Translations under genes and position numbers: made by a program
The notes under the pieces: generated by a model
Database searches by the model: none
The model's input: only the letters and a program-made list of their open reading frames with translations
Told to the model about the DNA's origin: nothing
Origin: Streptococcus downei MFe28
GTDB lineage: Bacteria; Bacillota; Bacilli; Lactobacillales; Streptococcaceae
DNA length: 64,000 bases
Assembly: GCF_900459175.1 (NCBI RefSeq)
Contig: NZ_UHFA01000002.1
Coordinates: 2,108,001-2,172,000, forward strand
Direction of reading: 5' to 3'
Shown: piece after piece, positions 53,753 through 62,645 of the stretch
Position numbering within the stretch: the stretch's first letter is position 1
Layout of the letters: every line of letters begins with the position of its first letter

Positions 53753-54463
53753 TTATCCACCTAGGTAGGCCTTACGAACTTCATCGGAAGCCAGCAATTC
53801 TTGACCTGTACCTGAGAGAACAATTTTCCCAGTTTCTAGGACATAGCCCCTATCAGCGATTGACAGGGCCTTATTAGCGTTCTGCTCAATCAGGAGAACC
53901 GTGGTCCCCTGCTTTTGAATATCTTGGATGATGTCAAAGATTTCTTGGATGAAGATTGGAGCCAGTCCCATAGAAGGCTCATCGAGAAGGAGGAGCTGGG
54001 GTTGACTCATCAAGGCTCGTCCCATGGCTAACATCTGTTGCTCACCACCAGACAGGGTTGCCGCATCCTGATTCTTGCGCTCTTCCAAACGAGGGAAGCG
54101 ATTAAAAACATGCTCCAAATTGGCTTGATTTTGGTCCTTGTTATTATTTAAAAAGGCACCCATTTCTAGATTTTCTAGAACGGTTAAACCAGGGAAGACA
54201 TGTCGACCTTCTGGTACCTGAGCTAAACCATCTGCGACAATCTTACGAGCAGCTGTCTTTTGAATCTGGTTGCCCAAGTAGCTAATGCTACCCTCACTCG
54301 GGCGAACCAAACCTGAGATAGTCCGCAAAATTGAGGTCTTGCCAGCACCATTGGCACCAATGAGGGTGACAACCTCACCTTCATTGACTTCGAAGCTGAC
54401 ATTCTTGACAGCTTCGATAGCCCCATAGCTGATTGAGAGGTTTTCAATTTTTAACATAGACAT
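53753..54463 (-). CDS. livF: Branched-chain amino acid ABC transporter ATP-binding protein LivF
   Basis: 236 residues. Walker A GANGAGKTS, ABC signature LSGGEQQ, Walker B LLLLDEPSMGLAP and switch His region LLIEQNA. The LivF-type ending ASDEVRKAYLGG is present. Energises import with LivG. Its ATG overlaps the livG TAA. Confidence 0.95.
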   Translation of the reverse strand: MSMLKIENLSISYGAIEAVKNVSFEVNEGEVVTLIGANGAGKTSILRTISGLVRPSEGSISYLGNQIQKTAARKIVADGLAQVPEGRHVFPGLTVLENLEMGAFLNNNKDQNQANLEHVFNRFPRLEERKNQDAATLSGGEQQMLAMGRALMSQPQLLLLDEPSMGLAPIFIQEIFDIIQDIQKQGTTVLLIEQNANKALSIADRGYVLETGKIVLSGTGQELLASDEVRKAYLGG

Positions 54464-55227
54464 TAGGCTTCACCTCCCAGATAGGCTTCGATCACTCGCT
54501 TATTGGTCTTGATTTCATCAGGTGTCCCATGGGCAATCAGCCGACCGTATTCCAGTACGTAAATCCTTTCGGTTACATCCATAACCAAACTCATATCGTG
54601 TTCAATCAGGATAACCGTGATGGCAAATTCTTCCTTAATTTTGCGAATCAAGGCTGTCAATTCCGCTGTTTCTTGAGGGTTCATCCCTGCAGCTGGTTCA
54701 TCTAGGAAAAGAATTTTTGGCTCAGTAGCTAGGGCCCGAACAATTTCCAAACGGCGTTGTTGGCCATAAGGAAGATTCTTAGCAAGGGTATCGGCATCTT
54801 GGCCCAAGTCAAAGATTTTCAAGAGTTCCAGAGCCTTAGCCTTGAGCTCTTTTTCACTTTGATAATACTTGGGTAAACGCAAGAATGAGGCCAAGAGGTG
54901 AGCACTATGGCGATTGGCAAAACCAATCAGAACATTGTCCAGAACCGTCATTTCCTTAAAGAGGCGGATATTTTGGAAGGTCCGAGAGAGGCCTAAAGAA
55001 GCAATCTTATGAGGAGCCTTGCCATTGAGAAGGGTGCCATCTAGTGTGACTGTCCCTTCACTTGGAACGTAAACACCTGTTAAGAGGTTGAAAAGGGTGG
55101 TTTTCCCAGCCCCATTGGGACCAATCAAACCGACCAGTTCTCCCTTGTTGAGTTCCAGAGAAACATCACCAACGGCTGTCAGACCACCGAAATTTTTGGT
55201 TAAGTTTTTAACTTCAAGAAGTGCCAT
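54463..55227 (-). CDS. livG: Branched-chain amino acid ABC transporter ATP-binding protein LivG
   Basis: 254 residues. Walker A GPNGAGKTT, the LivG-specific Q-loop region SRTFQNIRLF, Walker B ILFLDEPAAGMNP and IEHDMSLVM. Overlaps livM at one base. Confidence 0.95.
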   Translation of the reverse strand: MALLEVKNLTKNFGGLTAVGDVSLELNKGELVGLIGPNGAGKTTLFNLLTGVYVPSEGTVTLDGTLLNGKAPHKIASLGLSRTFQNIRLFKEMTVLDNVLIGFANRHSAHLLASFLRLPKYYQSEKELKAKALELLKIFDLGQDADTLAKNLPYGQQRRLEIVRALATEPKILFLDEPAAGMNPQETAELTALIRKIKEEFAITVILIEHDMSLVMDVTERIYVLEYGRLIAHGTPDEIKTNKRVIEAYLGGEA

Positions 55228-56180
55228 TAGTTCTTACCCTCCTTATTCTTGTTGAAAAATCTTGATAGGGTAAATTCCTTGGTTCCCAAAAGTCCACCAG
55301 GACGGAAGATCATGACCAAAATCAGGGCCAATGAATAGATAATCATCCGCAATTCTGAGAAATTTTGCAGGAACATATTGAGGATACCAAGAACAACACC
55401 AGCAATAATAGTACCAGTAATGGAACCCAGCCCTCCCATAACGGCGATAATCAGGTAGTCAATGGATTTCATGATGGTGAAATCTTTTGGTACGACTGTC
55501 CCTATATAGCTGACATAGAGAGAACCGGCGATGGCTGAGATAACAGCCCCCATAACAAAGACCAAAACCTTCTGGCGAGTCAGGTTAACCCCCATGGACT
55601 CAGCTGCAATTTCATCCTCACGAACTGCAATAATTTGCCGGCCGGTTGATGACCGTAGGAAGTTAAGAACCAGAATGGTAATGACCACTACAAAGACAAA
55701 GATGACCTGCCAAGTAGTGTAGGGCAGAATTCCTGTCAGACCAGCAGCACCATTAGTAAGGGTCCCACCATTAACGATGATGATGCGAATAATTTCAGCC
55801 ATACCAAGGGTTGCGATAGCCAGGTAGTCTCCTTTAAGTCGCAGGGTTGGGACACCAAAGATGATAGCGACCAGGGCTGCGATAAGAGCCCCCAAGAGCA
55901 TAGACCAGTAAAAGCCATCATAGGTAGGATAGTATTGGGTAACAATAGCCGAAGCATAGGCCCCGATGGCCATGAAACCAGCTTGACCCAGGGTAAACTG
56001 ACCAGAAAAACCAAGAACCAAATTGGTTCCCAAGCCCATAAGGATGGAAATTCCAATTCCCATTAGGATTTGAATATAGTAGAGGTTTAGAAGACCTGTG
56101 CTAGCTAAGACTTGGAGAATGGCGTAGATGACTGCGACAATAGCAAGCCATGTCAGATTTAATTTTAAATTCTTTTTCAT
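55227..56180 (-). CDS. livM: Branched-chain amino acid ABC transporter permease LivM
   Basis: 317 residues, about nine hydrophobic helices. The LivM signature FGVPTLRLKGDYLAIATLG and the EAA-like loop with REDEIAAESMGVN contact the ATPases. 3 nt downstream of livH. Confidence 0.95.
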   Translation of the reverse strand: MKKNLKLNLTWLAIVAVIYAILQVLASTGLLNLYYIQILMGIGISILMGLGTNLVLGFSGQFTLGQAGFMAIGAYASAIVTQYYPTYDGFYWSMLLGALIAALVAIIFGVPTLRLKGDYLAIATLGMAEIIRIIIVNGGTLTNGAAGLTGILPYTTWQVIFVFVVVITILVLNFLRSSTGRQIIAVREDEIAAESMGVNLTRQKVLVFVMGAVISAIAGSLYVSYIGTVVPKDFTIMKSIDYLIIAVMGGLGSITGTIIAGVVLGILNMFLQNFSELRMIIYSLALILVMIFRPGGLLGTKEFTLSRFFNKNKEGKN

Positions 56181-56183
56181 GTC

Positions 56184-57065
56184 CTACACCTTCTCTTTCA
56201 CGTTTTTACCGAGGATACCTGCTGGACGGACCAGGAGGATAACAATCAAGACGGCATAAACGATAGCATCACGGTAGGTTGATAGACCAAGGGCATTGGA
56301 TAGGGTTTCCAAGATACCGATGACAAAGCCACCGATAGCCGCACCTGGGATAAGACCGATACCACCCAGAACGGCAGCGACAAAGGCCTTAATCCCTGGT
56401 GTCATCCCCATAAGCGGGTCAATCGAATTATAGTAGAGGGCAATGAGGACCCCTGCTGCACCAGCCAGGGCGGAACCTAGGGCAAAGGTGAAGCTGATGG
56501 TAGAGTCAACATTGATCCCCATCAGTTGAGCGGCATCGCTATCAACAGAGACTGCCCGCATGGCTTTCCCCATCTTGGTCTGTTTGACAATCAATTGGAG
56601 ACCAATCATGAGAACGATAGCCACGGCCAAAATCAGGAGCTGAATATTGGTAATGGTCACAGGTCCCAAATCAAAGCTATGCATCTTGATAGCCTGTGGG
56701 AAAGAGCGCTTATTCGAGCCAAAGAAGAAGACCATGGTGTATTCCAAGAGGAAGGAGACCCCGATAGCCGTAATCAAGGCTGAAATCCGAGTCGAATTTC
56801 TCAAAGGTCGATAGGCCAAGAACTCAATCACCATTCCCAAAATAGCGGTAAGGACCATTGAGAAAATCAGAGCAATCCAGAAATTCAGGTGTAAACCATT
56901 AATGGCCCAGTAGCCAATAAAGGCCCCCATCATGAAGATGTCCCCGTGGGCAAAGTTAATCAATTTAATAATCCCATAAACCATGGTATATCCTAGGGCC
57001 AAAAGGGCATAGATACTTCCTAGGATAATCCCATTTACCAGTTGTTGGGGAAGTTGTGCTAACAT
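56184..57065 (-). CDS. livH: Branched-chain amino acid ABC transporter permease LivH
   Basis: 293 residues, about eight hydrophobic helices; N-terminal NGIILGSIYALLALGYTMVYG and the cytoplasmic loop RAVSVDSDAAQLMGINV are typical of LivH. 46 nt after livJ. Confidence 0.95.
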   Translation of the reverse strand: MLAQLPQQLVNGIILGSIYALLALGYTMVYGIIKLINFAHGDIFMMGAFIGYWAINGLHLNFWIALIFSMVLTAILGMVIEFLAYRPLRNSTRISALITAIGVSFLLEYTMVFFFGSNKRSFPQAIKMHSFDLGPVTITNIQLLILAVAIVLMIGLQLIVKQTKMGKAMRAVSVDSDAAQLMGINVDSTISFTFALGSALAGAAGVLIALYYNSIDPLMGMTPGIKAFVAAVLGGIGLIPGAAIGGFVIGILETLSNALGLSTYRDAIVYAVLIVILLVRPAGILGKNVKEKV

Positions 57066-57111
57066 AAAATACCAAACTTTCTTTGTTTTTATCTTGTCAA
57101 GAAAACTTCTA

Positions 57112-58299
57112 CTACTTCTTAATCGTTACGGTATCAGCAGAGGTTTCGACACCATTGTCTAACTTAACCATAACCGCTGATTTAATCGGATTATGAAGGT
57201 TATCAATGGTCATCTCACCCGTTACGCCAACAAAGTTCTTGAGTTTCGCTAAATTATCAGCGAGCTCAATCGAATTCTTGGCTCCCTTGGCAGCTGCTGC
57301 AATCATATAAACAGAATCATAGGAAAGGGCTGAGAACTGGTTAGGCTCATTGCCATATTTCTTCTGATAAGCCTTGATAAAATCTCTAGCCTTAGCTGAG
57401 AGGTCTGCCTTGGTCGAGTAACCCGAAACGTAGTAAACATTGCTGGCATCCTTCTTGCCGGCCAAATCAATAAAGGTCTTGTCACTAAAGCCATCAGGGC
57501 CTAGGATTGGTTTGTCAATTCCCTTATCCCTAGCCTGTTTAGTAATCAGGCCAGTTTCGGTATAGTAACCTGGCATAACAATTAAGTCATAATCCTTATC
57601 CTTGATAGCTGTCAAGGCTGATTGGAAGTCTGTATCGTTGGCCACAAAGGTTTGGGTCGAAACAATTTGTCCCTTGTAGCTCTTCTTGAACTGGTCAGCA
57701 ATACCCTTGGCATAGTCACTAGAATTGTCGTAGAAAAGTACAACCTTTTTGGCCTGCATATTTTCAGAAGCATATTGGGCCAGGACCTTCCCTTGGAAGC
57801 TATCCCTAAAGGTGGTCCTAAAGACAAAGCGCTTAGCCTTATCCTTACCACTAGTAGAATCAACCGTCAAGTCGTCCTGGGTACCAGAAGGGGACAAGAG
57901 AGGTACTCCTGTCTTTTGGGCATTCAAGGAAGCTGCAGATACGGCACCAGAGGTGGCAGGGCCAATGATGGCATTAACCTGATTTTGTACCGCCAAATTG
58001 GTTGCAGCCGTTGAACTTTCGGCATTATCAGACTTGTTGTCCTTGGTAACCAATTCCAACTTTTTACCATCAACACCGCCAGCCTTATTGATTTCATCAA
58101 CCGCCAGCTTGATTCCCTTATTTTCAGCCGTTCCATAGGCAGAAACCGCACCGGTCAACTCCATGTCGACACCAATTTTTATGGTATTTCCGATTTTTGT
58201 TCCCTGAGCATTGCTGGTAACATCGGGTGACTTACCACAGGCCACCAAGGTTACGGCAGCCAGCAGGGCCATACCAGTTGCGATAATCTTTTTACGCAT
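57112..58299 (-). CDS. livJ: Branched-chain amino acid-binding lipoprotein LivJ
   Basis: 395 residues. Signal peptide with lipobox LVAC (Cys at residue 21), then a type I periplasmic-binding fold with IGVDMELTGAVSAYG and GPATSGAVSAASL. Delivers Leu/Ile/Val or a related amino acid to LivHM. First gene of livJHMGF; its promoter contains a CodY box. Confidence 0.95.
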   Translation of the reverse strand: MRKKIIATGMALLAAVTLVACGKSPDVTSNAQGTKIGNTIKIGVDMELTGAVSAYGTAENKGIKLAVDEINKAGGVDGKKLELVTKDNKSDNAESSTAATNLAVQNQVNAIIGPATSGAVSAASLNAQKTGVPLLSPSGTQDDLTVDSTSGKDKAKRFVFRTTFRDSFQGKVLAQYASENMQAKKVVLFYDNSSDYAKGIADQFKKSYKGQIVSTQTFVANDTDFQSALTAIKDKDYDLIVMPGYYTETGLITKQARDKGIDKPILGPDGFSDKTFIDLAGKKDASNVYYVSGYSTKADLSAKARDFIKAYQKKYGNEPNQFSALSYDSVYMIAAAAKGAKNSIELADNLAKLKNFVGVTGEMTIDNLHNPIKSAVMVKLDNGVETSADTVTIKK

Positions 58300-58382
58300 C
58301 CGATTATTCTCCTCATCTTCATTTTAAAAAGTCGGCTGGGAAGCAAATCCCTAATTTCTACCGCTTTTTAAGGCTACTGAAT

Positions 58383-58411
58383 AGAATACAGAATTATCAG
58401 ATAATTGTCAA
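58383..58411 (-). promoter_or_regulatory. livJ promoter with embedded CodY box
   Basis: Minus strand TTGACA (58411-58406), 17 nt, TATTCT (58388-58383). AATTATCAGATAATT (58392-58406) matches the CodY consensus at 13 of 15 positions, is a near-perfect palindrome and fills the spacer. CodY bound with branched-chain amino acids should block RNA polymerase here. Confidence 0.82.
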
Positions 58412-58693
58412 GGGTATTTACCTGCTAGCTAAATGCAGTGGTTTTCATCTACCTTGCTTTGGACTTTAATCTGGCTAGAACGTATGAATTAGCGCCTGCA
58501 AATTAAAAAATCAGAACTTAATCAGATTCCAACTTCTGTTGATTTAGCGTCTTTTTCAAGACTTTTTCTACTTTCAAGAAACCTAAAGAGGTCTTGAAAC
58601 TTGGCCTAGGATACAGAAGGTTTTAGCAGACCTCATCAGCTTTCAAGAGGCTAAGGACAATAATACTAATTAGTGCTATTTAGATAGCATTAG

Positions 58694-58740
58694 AAAAAGC
58701 TAGGCAAAAATAAAGAAAGAGTCTTCAAGTGCCTAGCTTT
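58694..58740 (-). terminator. ylbG terminator
   Basis: Minus strand AAAGCTAGGC (58740-58731) pairs with GCCTAGCTTT (58705-58696) and a TTTTT context follows. The 280 bp between here and the livJ promoter show only a weak TCAAGA/TCTTGA stem. Confidence 0.75.
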
Positions 58741-58748
58741 GATTTCGA

Positions 58749-59018
58749 TTAATTAATTTCTGGCTGGTCTTCTCGAAAAAGACTACCAACAAAATCCTGA
58801 TTAATATCGTCCAGATGGGAAGGACGAACTCGCTTGACAAACTTTAACTTCTTTAATGCCTCGAGGGTCTCTGCTTGCTTTTGCGCATCTAGATAAAGTT
58901 GGACATAGCGAAAACGGCGTGAGTGATAAATCATATCTCCATAGCGATTTAACTTGCGGGCATCCCGATTGTAATAGAGATAAACGATGATTCCGACACG
59001 TTTTTGTTTTTCAAACAT
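58749..59018 (-). CDS. ylbG: YlbG family protein (UPF0298/DUF2129)
   Basis: 89 residues. RVGIIVYLYYNRDARKLNRYG and FRYVQLYLDAQ match the family; the C-terminal KKLKFVKRVRPSH is conserved. Function unknown. It follows ylbF by 48 nt, as in Bacillus, where the two are also neighbours. Confidence 0.9.
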   Translation of the reverse strand: MFEKQKRVGIIVYLYYNRDARKLNRYGDMIYHSRRFRYVQLYLDAQKQAETLEALKKLKFVKRVRPSHLDDINQDFVGSLFREDQPEIN

Positions 59019-59066
59019 GCTTGTTTAGCTTATCCTTTCTAATTGAACTGGCCTAGGGCTTTGACT

Positions 59067-59516
59067 CTATTCTTGGGCATCCTCACGAATATTTTCCCCT
59101 CGTCCTTGTCCGTGCTTGTGACGACGAGGAGCCAAAGGAAGCCCTGTATCAACAAAAATATCAGAGGAGACACTTTCAGCCAACTGCCTGGTAATCTCGG
59201 CCAAAAGGCTCTGCAGGATTACCTCTGCTAGCCGAAAGTCCTGCATGGTCTGAGTCATATCAATCTGGCGTTTTAATCGTAAAATCTGACGGCGAAGCTG
59301 GGAAACCTCTGGCCGATACTTGGCAAATTCCTTTTGGTCCTCATAGCTGGCCTGCAATTCTTGAAACTGGGCCAGCTGGTCTTGCAAGTCCTGGTCTGCC
59401 ATCAAACTGACTTGCTTGGCTTGATAGTCCTGGACCTGAGGACTAGCAAGAATCGCCTCAACTAGTTGCTCAATGGCATCATCAATGGCCAAGAGCTCCT
59501 CATTAATTTCTAACAT
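59067..59516 (-). CDS. ylbF: YlbF family regulator (DUF964)
   Basis: 149 residues, almost all helical, with heptad-like Leu spacing in DLQDQLAQFQELQASYEDQ and RRQILRLKRQIDM. YlbF-type proteins in Bacillus join the Y-complex that steers RNase Y. The Arg/His-rich C-terminus (RRHKHGQGRGENIRE) is unusual for the short versions. A perfect TGCTATAAT lies only 6 nt before the ATG, implying a leaderless or nearly leaderless transcript if this start is correct. Confidence 0.82.
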   Translation of the reverse strand: MLEINEELLAIDDAIEQLVEAILASPQVQDYQAKQVSLMADQDLQDQLAQFQELQASYEDQKEFAKYRPEVSQLRRQILRLKRQIDMTQTMQDFRLAEVILQSLLAEITRQLAESVSSDIFVDTGLPLAPRRHKHGQGRGENIREDAQE

Positions 59517-59522
59517 TCTTCT

Positions 59523-59531
59523 ATTATAGCA
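59523..59531 (-). promoter_or_regulatory. Extended -10 promoter of ylbF
   Basis: Minus strand TGCTATAAT (59531-59523). Its end is 6 nt from the ylbF ATG, so transcription would begin at or next to the start codon. Confidence 0.55.
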
Positions 59532-59535
59532 TATT

Positions 59536-59566
59536 GCAAAGCCGGCCCCTTTCTGGCCGGCTTTTC
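59536..59566 (-). terminator. Terminator at the end of the eamA-luxS-gap operon
   Basis: AAAGCCGGCC (59538-59547) pairs with GGCCGGCTTT (59555-59564). It lies about 130 nt after the last methyltransferase. No long T-run follows on the minus strand. Confidence 0.55.
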
Positions 59567-59693
59567 GAGCTAATCGGTTTCGGTTGTATGACGGACGTAT
59601 CTTAGTAAAAGAGGCGTAGAGAGAGCATCATCCAAAATCTTCAAATTCTAGGATTCTTGTAAATTTAAGGCACTATTTTTTAAAGTGACCGAA

Positions 59694-60377
59694 CTAAAAT
59701 CCATTTTCGCGTATGAACTTTTCGGAACCAAATGCTCTAGTGTGTTCGGAAGTTATGTCCAAAACTACTAGCTGCAAGGGGCACAGTAAGCTCACTAATT
59801 CGTCCAATGAATATACCCTTTCAATCATACCATCAAGTTTTCTTTTAATATATCCCTTTTTCAGTAAATCTGAATCATTATAAGCATCGTAAAAGATGCC
59901 TCCCTTGCGTACTGCCAGAAAAAGAAATGAACCTTCAGGTCTTAGAACTCTATTGATCTCAGAAAAATAGCTTTCCCGCCCTTTTTTACTCACAATAAAT
60001 GTAATTGGTGACATAATGTCAAAAATACAATCAAAATAGTTATCTGGGAAAGGTAAACCTTTGCTGACATCACATTCTTTCAATTCAAGCAGTCCTTGAC
60101 CAATTGGTTCACTCAAAAAGTCAGAAGCTTTTTCAATAGCTGTTTGAGTTAAATCTACCCCGTAGTAGTAATCAGAAAAGTTATTATCAATCAAATATCT
60201 AAGATTTCTACCAAAACCACAACCGATTTCTAATGTGCGATTTATTGGTTCTTTTTGAAAGATTTTATCTTTTAAAGAATAGATTCTTTTTATGGCATAA
60301 TTTGGCTCATTTCTAATCCTCCTGTTTTGGGATTCTTTATGTAATGATTGCCACTTATTGTCATTTGAAGCATACAT
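59694..60377 (-). CDS. Class I SAM-dependent methyltransferase
   Basis: 227 residues from the ATG at 60377 (MYASNDNKWQSLH); two closer upstream ATGs also exist. Motif I LEIGCGFGRNLRYL, acidic DLTQTAIEKA, motif IV DCIFDIMSPITF, and a post-motif region EINRVLRPEGSFLFLAVR place it in the UbiE-like small-molecule group. Substrate unknown. It overlaps the end of the CmoA-like gene by about 17 nt and is the last gene of the AT-rich operon. Confidence 0.78.
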   Translation of the reverse strand: MYASNDNKWQSLHKESQNRRIRNEPNYAIKRIYSLKDKIFQKEPINRTLEIGCGFGRNLRYLIDNNFSDYYYGVDLTQTAIEKASDFLSEPIGQGLLELKECDVSKGLPFPDNYFDCIFDIMSPITFIVSKKGRESYFSEINRVLRPEGSFLFLAVRKGGIFYDAYNDSDLLKKGYIKRKLDGMIERVYSLDELVSLLCPLQLVVLDITSEHTRAFGSEKFIRENGF

Positions 60378-61080
60378 AACCATTAAACTCCCCATATCTC
60401 ATTACTGTAGTAACATGCGAGAAACCTGCACCAGACAAGAGATGTCGATTCTCAGAATGTGTATTAGTCACCATCGCGCCTTCTAAACTGAATTGTTTTG
60501 ATAATACTTCCTCAGGAGAAAATCCATGATCTATTTTAAATTTCATATATGAAGAAGTTATCAATTTGTATATTTTAGGATCTAAAGGTAGTTCTTTTTC
60601 AAATAAGATGAAACCACCCCCCAGGAATTAATGCATCGTAAATTTTTTCGATGACAGCTTTACGATTTGAGATTGGGATAAATTGCAGGAAATAGTAACC
60701 TACAAGTAACCTACAATCAGACTAGCAGGTAAAAGATTAACATTTTCAATGGTATCATTAACAAATTTTATTTCTTTATCACATTTTTTCTGAGCAAGGT
60801 CAATCATTTCTTTTACAGGTTCAACACCATAAAAGGTTACATTTTTCTTACTGTCATGGCGTTCACACAACTTATTGATTAATGTCCCTGTGGAGCTTCC
60901 AACCTCATAGTAATTACTGCCCTCTTTTAAGAAAAAATCACTCAAGTAACAAATAAACTCGTGACCTTCTTCATATAATGGAACAGATAGTTTTACATGA
61001 TTATCAAAATGTTTTGCCACTCCATTATAAAAAGTCCACTGATGACTATCATTTATGTCTATATCATTTCCAACATCCAT
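60361..61080 (-). pseudogene. CmoA-like methyltransferase, broken by an 11-bp duplication and a G-run insertion
   Basis: Start at 61080 (MDVGNDIDINDSHQW) with GGAGG upstream. FYNGVAKHFDNHVKLSVPLYEE, EVGSSTGTLIN and GVEPVKEMIDLA follow the CmoA pattern. After NLLPASLIVGY the sequence TGTAGGTTACT is exactly duplicated (plus-strand copies 60694-60704 and 60705-60715), creating a stop. Further on, a run of six G (plus strand 60617-60622) shifts the frame again; with five G it reads PGGGFILFEKELPLD and joins the intact end DHGFSPEEVLSKQ...GYVCFK. The restored protein would have about 235 residues. Confidence 0.88.
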
Positions 61081-61125
61081 TGGAATCCTCCTAAGCAACT
61101 AGACTTAAATAGAACCCATTAAATA

Positions 61126-62136
61126 TTAAGTGAGGCTCGCAAAATAATTTAGGGTCCTAATCAATTGAGCAGTAAAACTCATTTCGTTATCATACCAAGC
61201 AACAGTCTTAACAAGATAGTTTCTTCCGTCCGTCGTAACTTCTGTTTGAGTTGCATCGAAAATTGAACCATGTGTATCACCTATGATATCACTTGAAACA
61301 ATCAAATCTTCATTGTAAGCAAAACTTTCATTTTGCGCAGCCTTCATCGCAGCATTCACTTCGTCAACCGTTACTGGCTTTTTCACAACACTTACAAGTT
61401 CCGTTAATGAACCTGTCGGGGTAGTAACCCGTTGAGCATGACCTTTTAATAGGCCATCCAATTCTGGAATTACAAGTCCAATTGCCTTGGCTGCTCCAGA
61501 TGAAGTGGGCACTGTATTTACTGCAGCTGCCCGTGCTCGACGAAAATCTCCTTTACGATGTGGTGCATCAAGAGTCATTTGATCTCCTGTATAGCTATGG
61601 ATAGTTGTCATTGTACCTACTGCAATTCCAAACGCTTTATTAAGTGTATCAGCCATTGGTGCAAGGCAGTTCGTAGTACATGAACCTGGCGAAATTACTG
61701 TTTCCTTTCCTGTTAAAGTTTCGTGATTTACATTAAATACTACCGTTTTAACATCATTTCCACCAGGAGCAGTAATAATTACTTTCTTAGCCCCACCATT
61801 AGCGTGAAGGTGCTTTTCAGCTTTTTCTTTACTTGCAAAGAATCCTGTCGCTTCAAGTACAATATCAACTCCATAGGAAGCCCAATCAATCTTTTCAGGA
61901 TTAGGTTCACTGGTTACTTTAATAAACTTACCATTGACGACAAATCCACCTTCTTTAACATCAACTGTACCATCAAACCTTCCTTGGGTACTATCATATT
62001 TTAAAAGGTGGGCTAACATTTTTGAATCTGTTAAATCATTGACATGTGTCACTTCAATATTATTTAGTGTTTGAATTCGGCGAAGTGCTAAACGACCAAT
62101 ACGACCAAACCCATTAATTCCAACTTTAACAACCAT
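61126..62136 (-). CDS. Type I glyceraldehyde-3-phosphate dehydrogenase, probable accessory paralogue
   Basis: 336 residues. NAD-binding [10 protein letters not shown], catalytic Cys in [12 protein letters not shown], catalytic His in [10 protein letters not shown] and phosphate-site [10 protein letters not shown]. Compared with the streptococcal housekeeping enzyme as I remember it (GASCTTNC, IHGYTGDQ), the two residues before the catalytic serine-cysteine and the residue after the catalytic His differ. It sits in an AT-rich operon with luxS and an exporter rather than with pgk, so it is probably a second copy. Intact. Starts 66 nt after luxS. Confidence 0.9.
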   Translation of the reverse strand: MVVKVGINGFGRIGRLALRRIQTLNNIEVTHVNDLTDSKMLAHLLKYDSTQGRFDGTVDVKEGGFVVNGKFIKVTSEPNPEKIDWASYGVDIVLEATGFFASKEKAEKHLHANGGAKKVIITAPGGNDVKTVVFNVNHETLTGKETVISPGSCTTNCLAPMADTLNKAFGIAVGTMTTIHSYTGDQMTLDAPHRKGDFRRARAAAVNTVPTSSGAAKAIGLVIPELDGLLKGHAQRVTTPTGSLTELVSVVKKPVTVDEVNAAMKAAQNESFAYNEDLIVSSDIIGDTHGSIFDATQTEVTTDGRNYLVKTVAWYDNEMSFTAQLIRTLNYFASLT

Positions 62137-62202
62137 TGTACTTACCTCCTAGATTTTTCTATACAATTTCACGAGTGGAAGGATTACTCGAAATCCCTTG
62201 TC

Positions 62203-62634
62203 TTAATATTTTTTTGCCCACTCTTTAGCAGTGAAAAGGGAGTGATCCCTATAATTTCCGCATTGCTTTTCAGAAACTCCTGGTACATTTTTCCATTGAA
62301 AACTATCACTCACCAATTCTTCCAAAGCATTTTTTATCACTAATGCTATCTCTTTCGATGAGTGGTCACCCCATATGATTAAATGGAAACCTGTTCGACA
62401 ACCAAAGAGAGAAAAATCGATCATCCCAACAATGCGGTCTCGAATAAGGCTCGCAAGCGAATGTTCAATAGTATGGATGCCAGCTGTCGGAATCGCATTT
62501 TGATTAGGCTGAACAAATCTTACATCAAAATTACTAATGGAATCACCATTTTTTCCAACTTGTGCATCAATCTTTCGAACATAAGGAGCAAGAACTTTAG
62601 TATGATCTAGCTCAAAACTTTCTACTTTTGCCAA
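62203..62634 (-). CDS. luxS: LuxS-like S-ribosylhomocysteine lyase, C-terminus altered by a poly-A frameshift
   Basis: 143 residues. Metal and catalytic features are present: [13 protein letters not shown] with the catalytic Cys, and the third ligand Cys in [10 protein letters not shown]. It ends EWAKKY at a run of seven A (plus strand T7, 62209-62215). With eight A the frame would continue [16 protein letters not shown] and stop at 62159, about 158 residues, the usual LuxS length. The active site is intact, so partial activity is possible. LuxS converts S-ribosylhomocysteine to homocysteine and the AI-2 precursor. It starts 11 nt after eamA; likely a second, acquired copy. Confidence 0.85.
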   Translation of the reverse strand: MAKVESFELDHTKVLAPYVRKIDAQVGKNGDSISNFDVRFVQPNQNAIPTAGIHTIEHSLASLIRDRIVGMIDFSLFGCRTGFHLIIWGDHSSKEIALVIKNALEELVSDSFQWKNVPGVSEKQCGNYRDHSLFTAKEWAKKY

Positions 62635-62645
62635 TTAACTACCTC

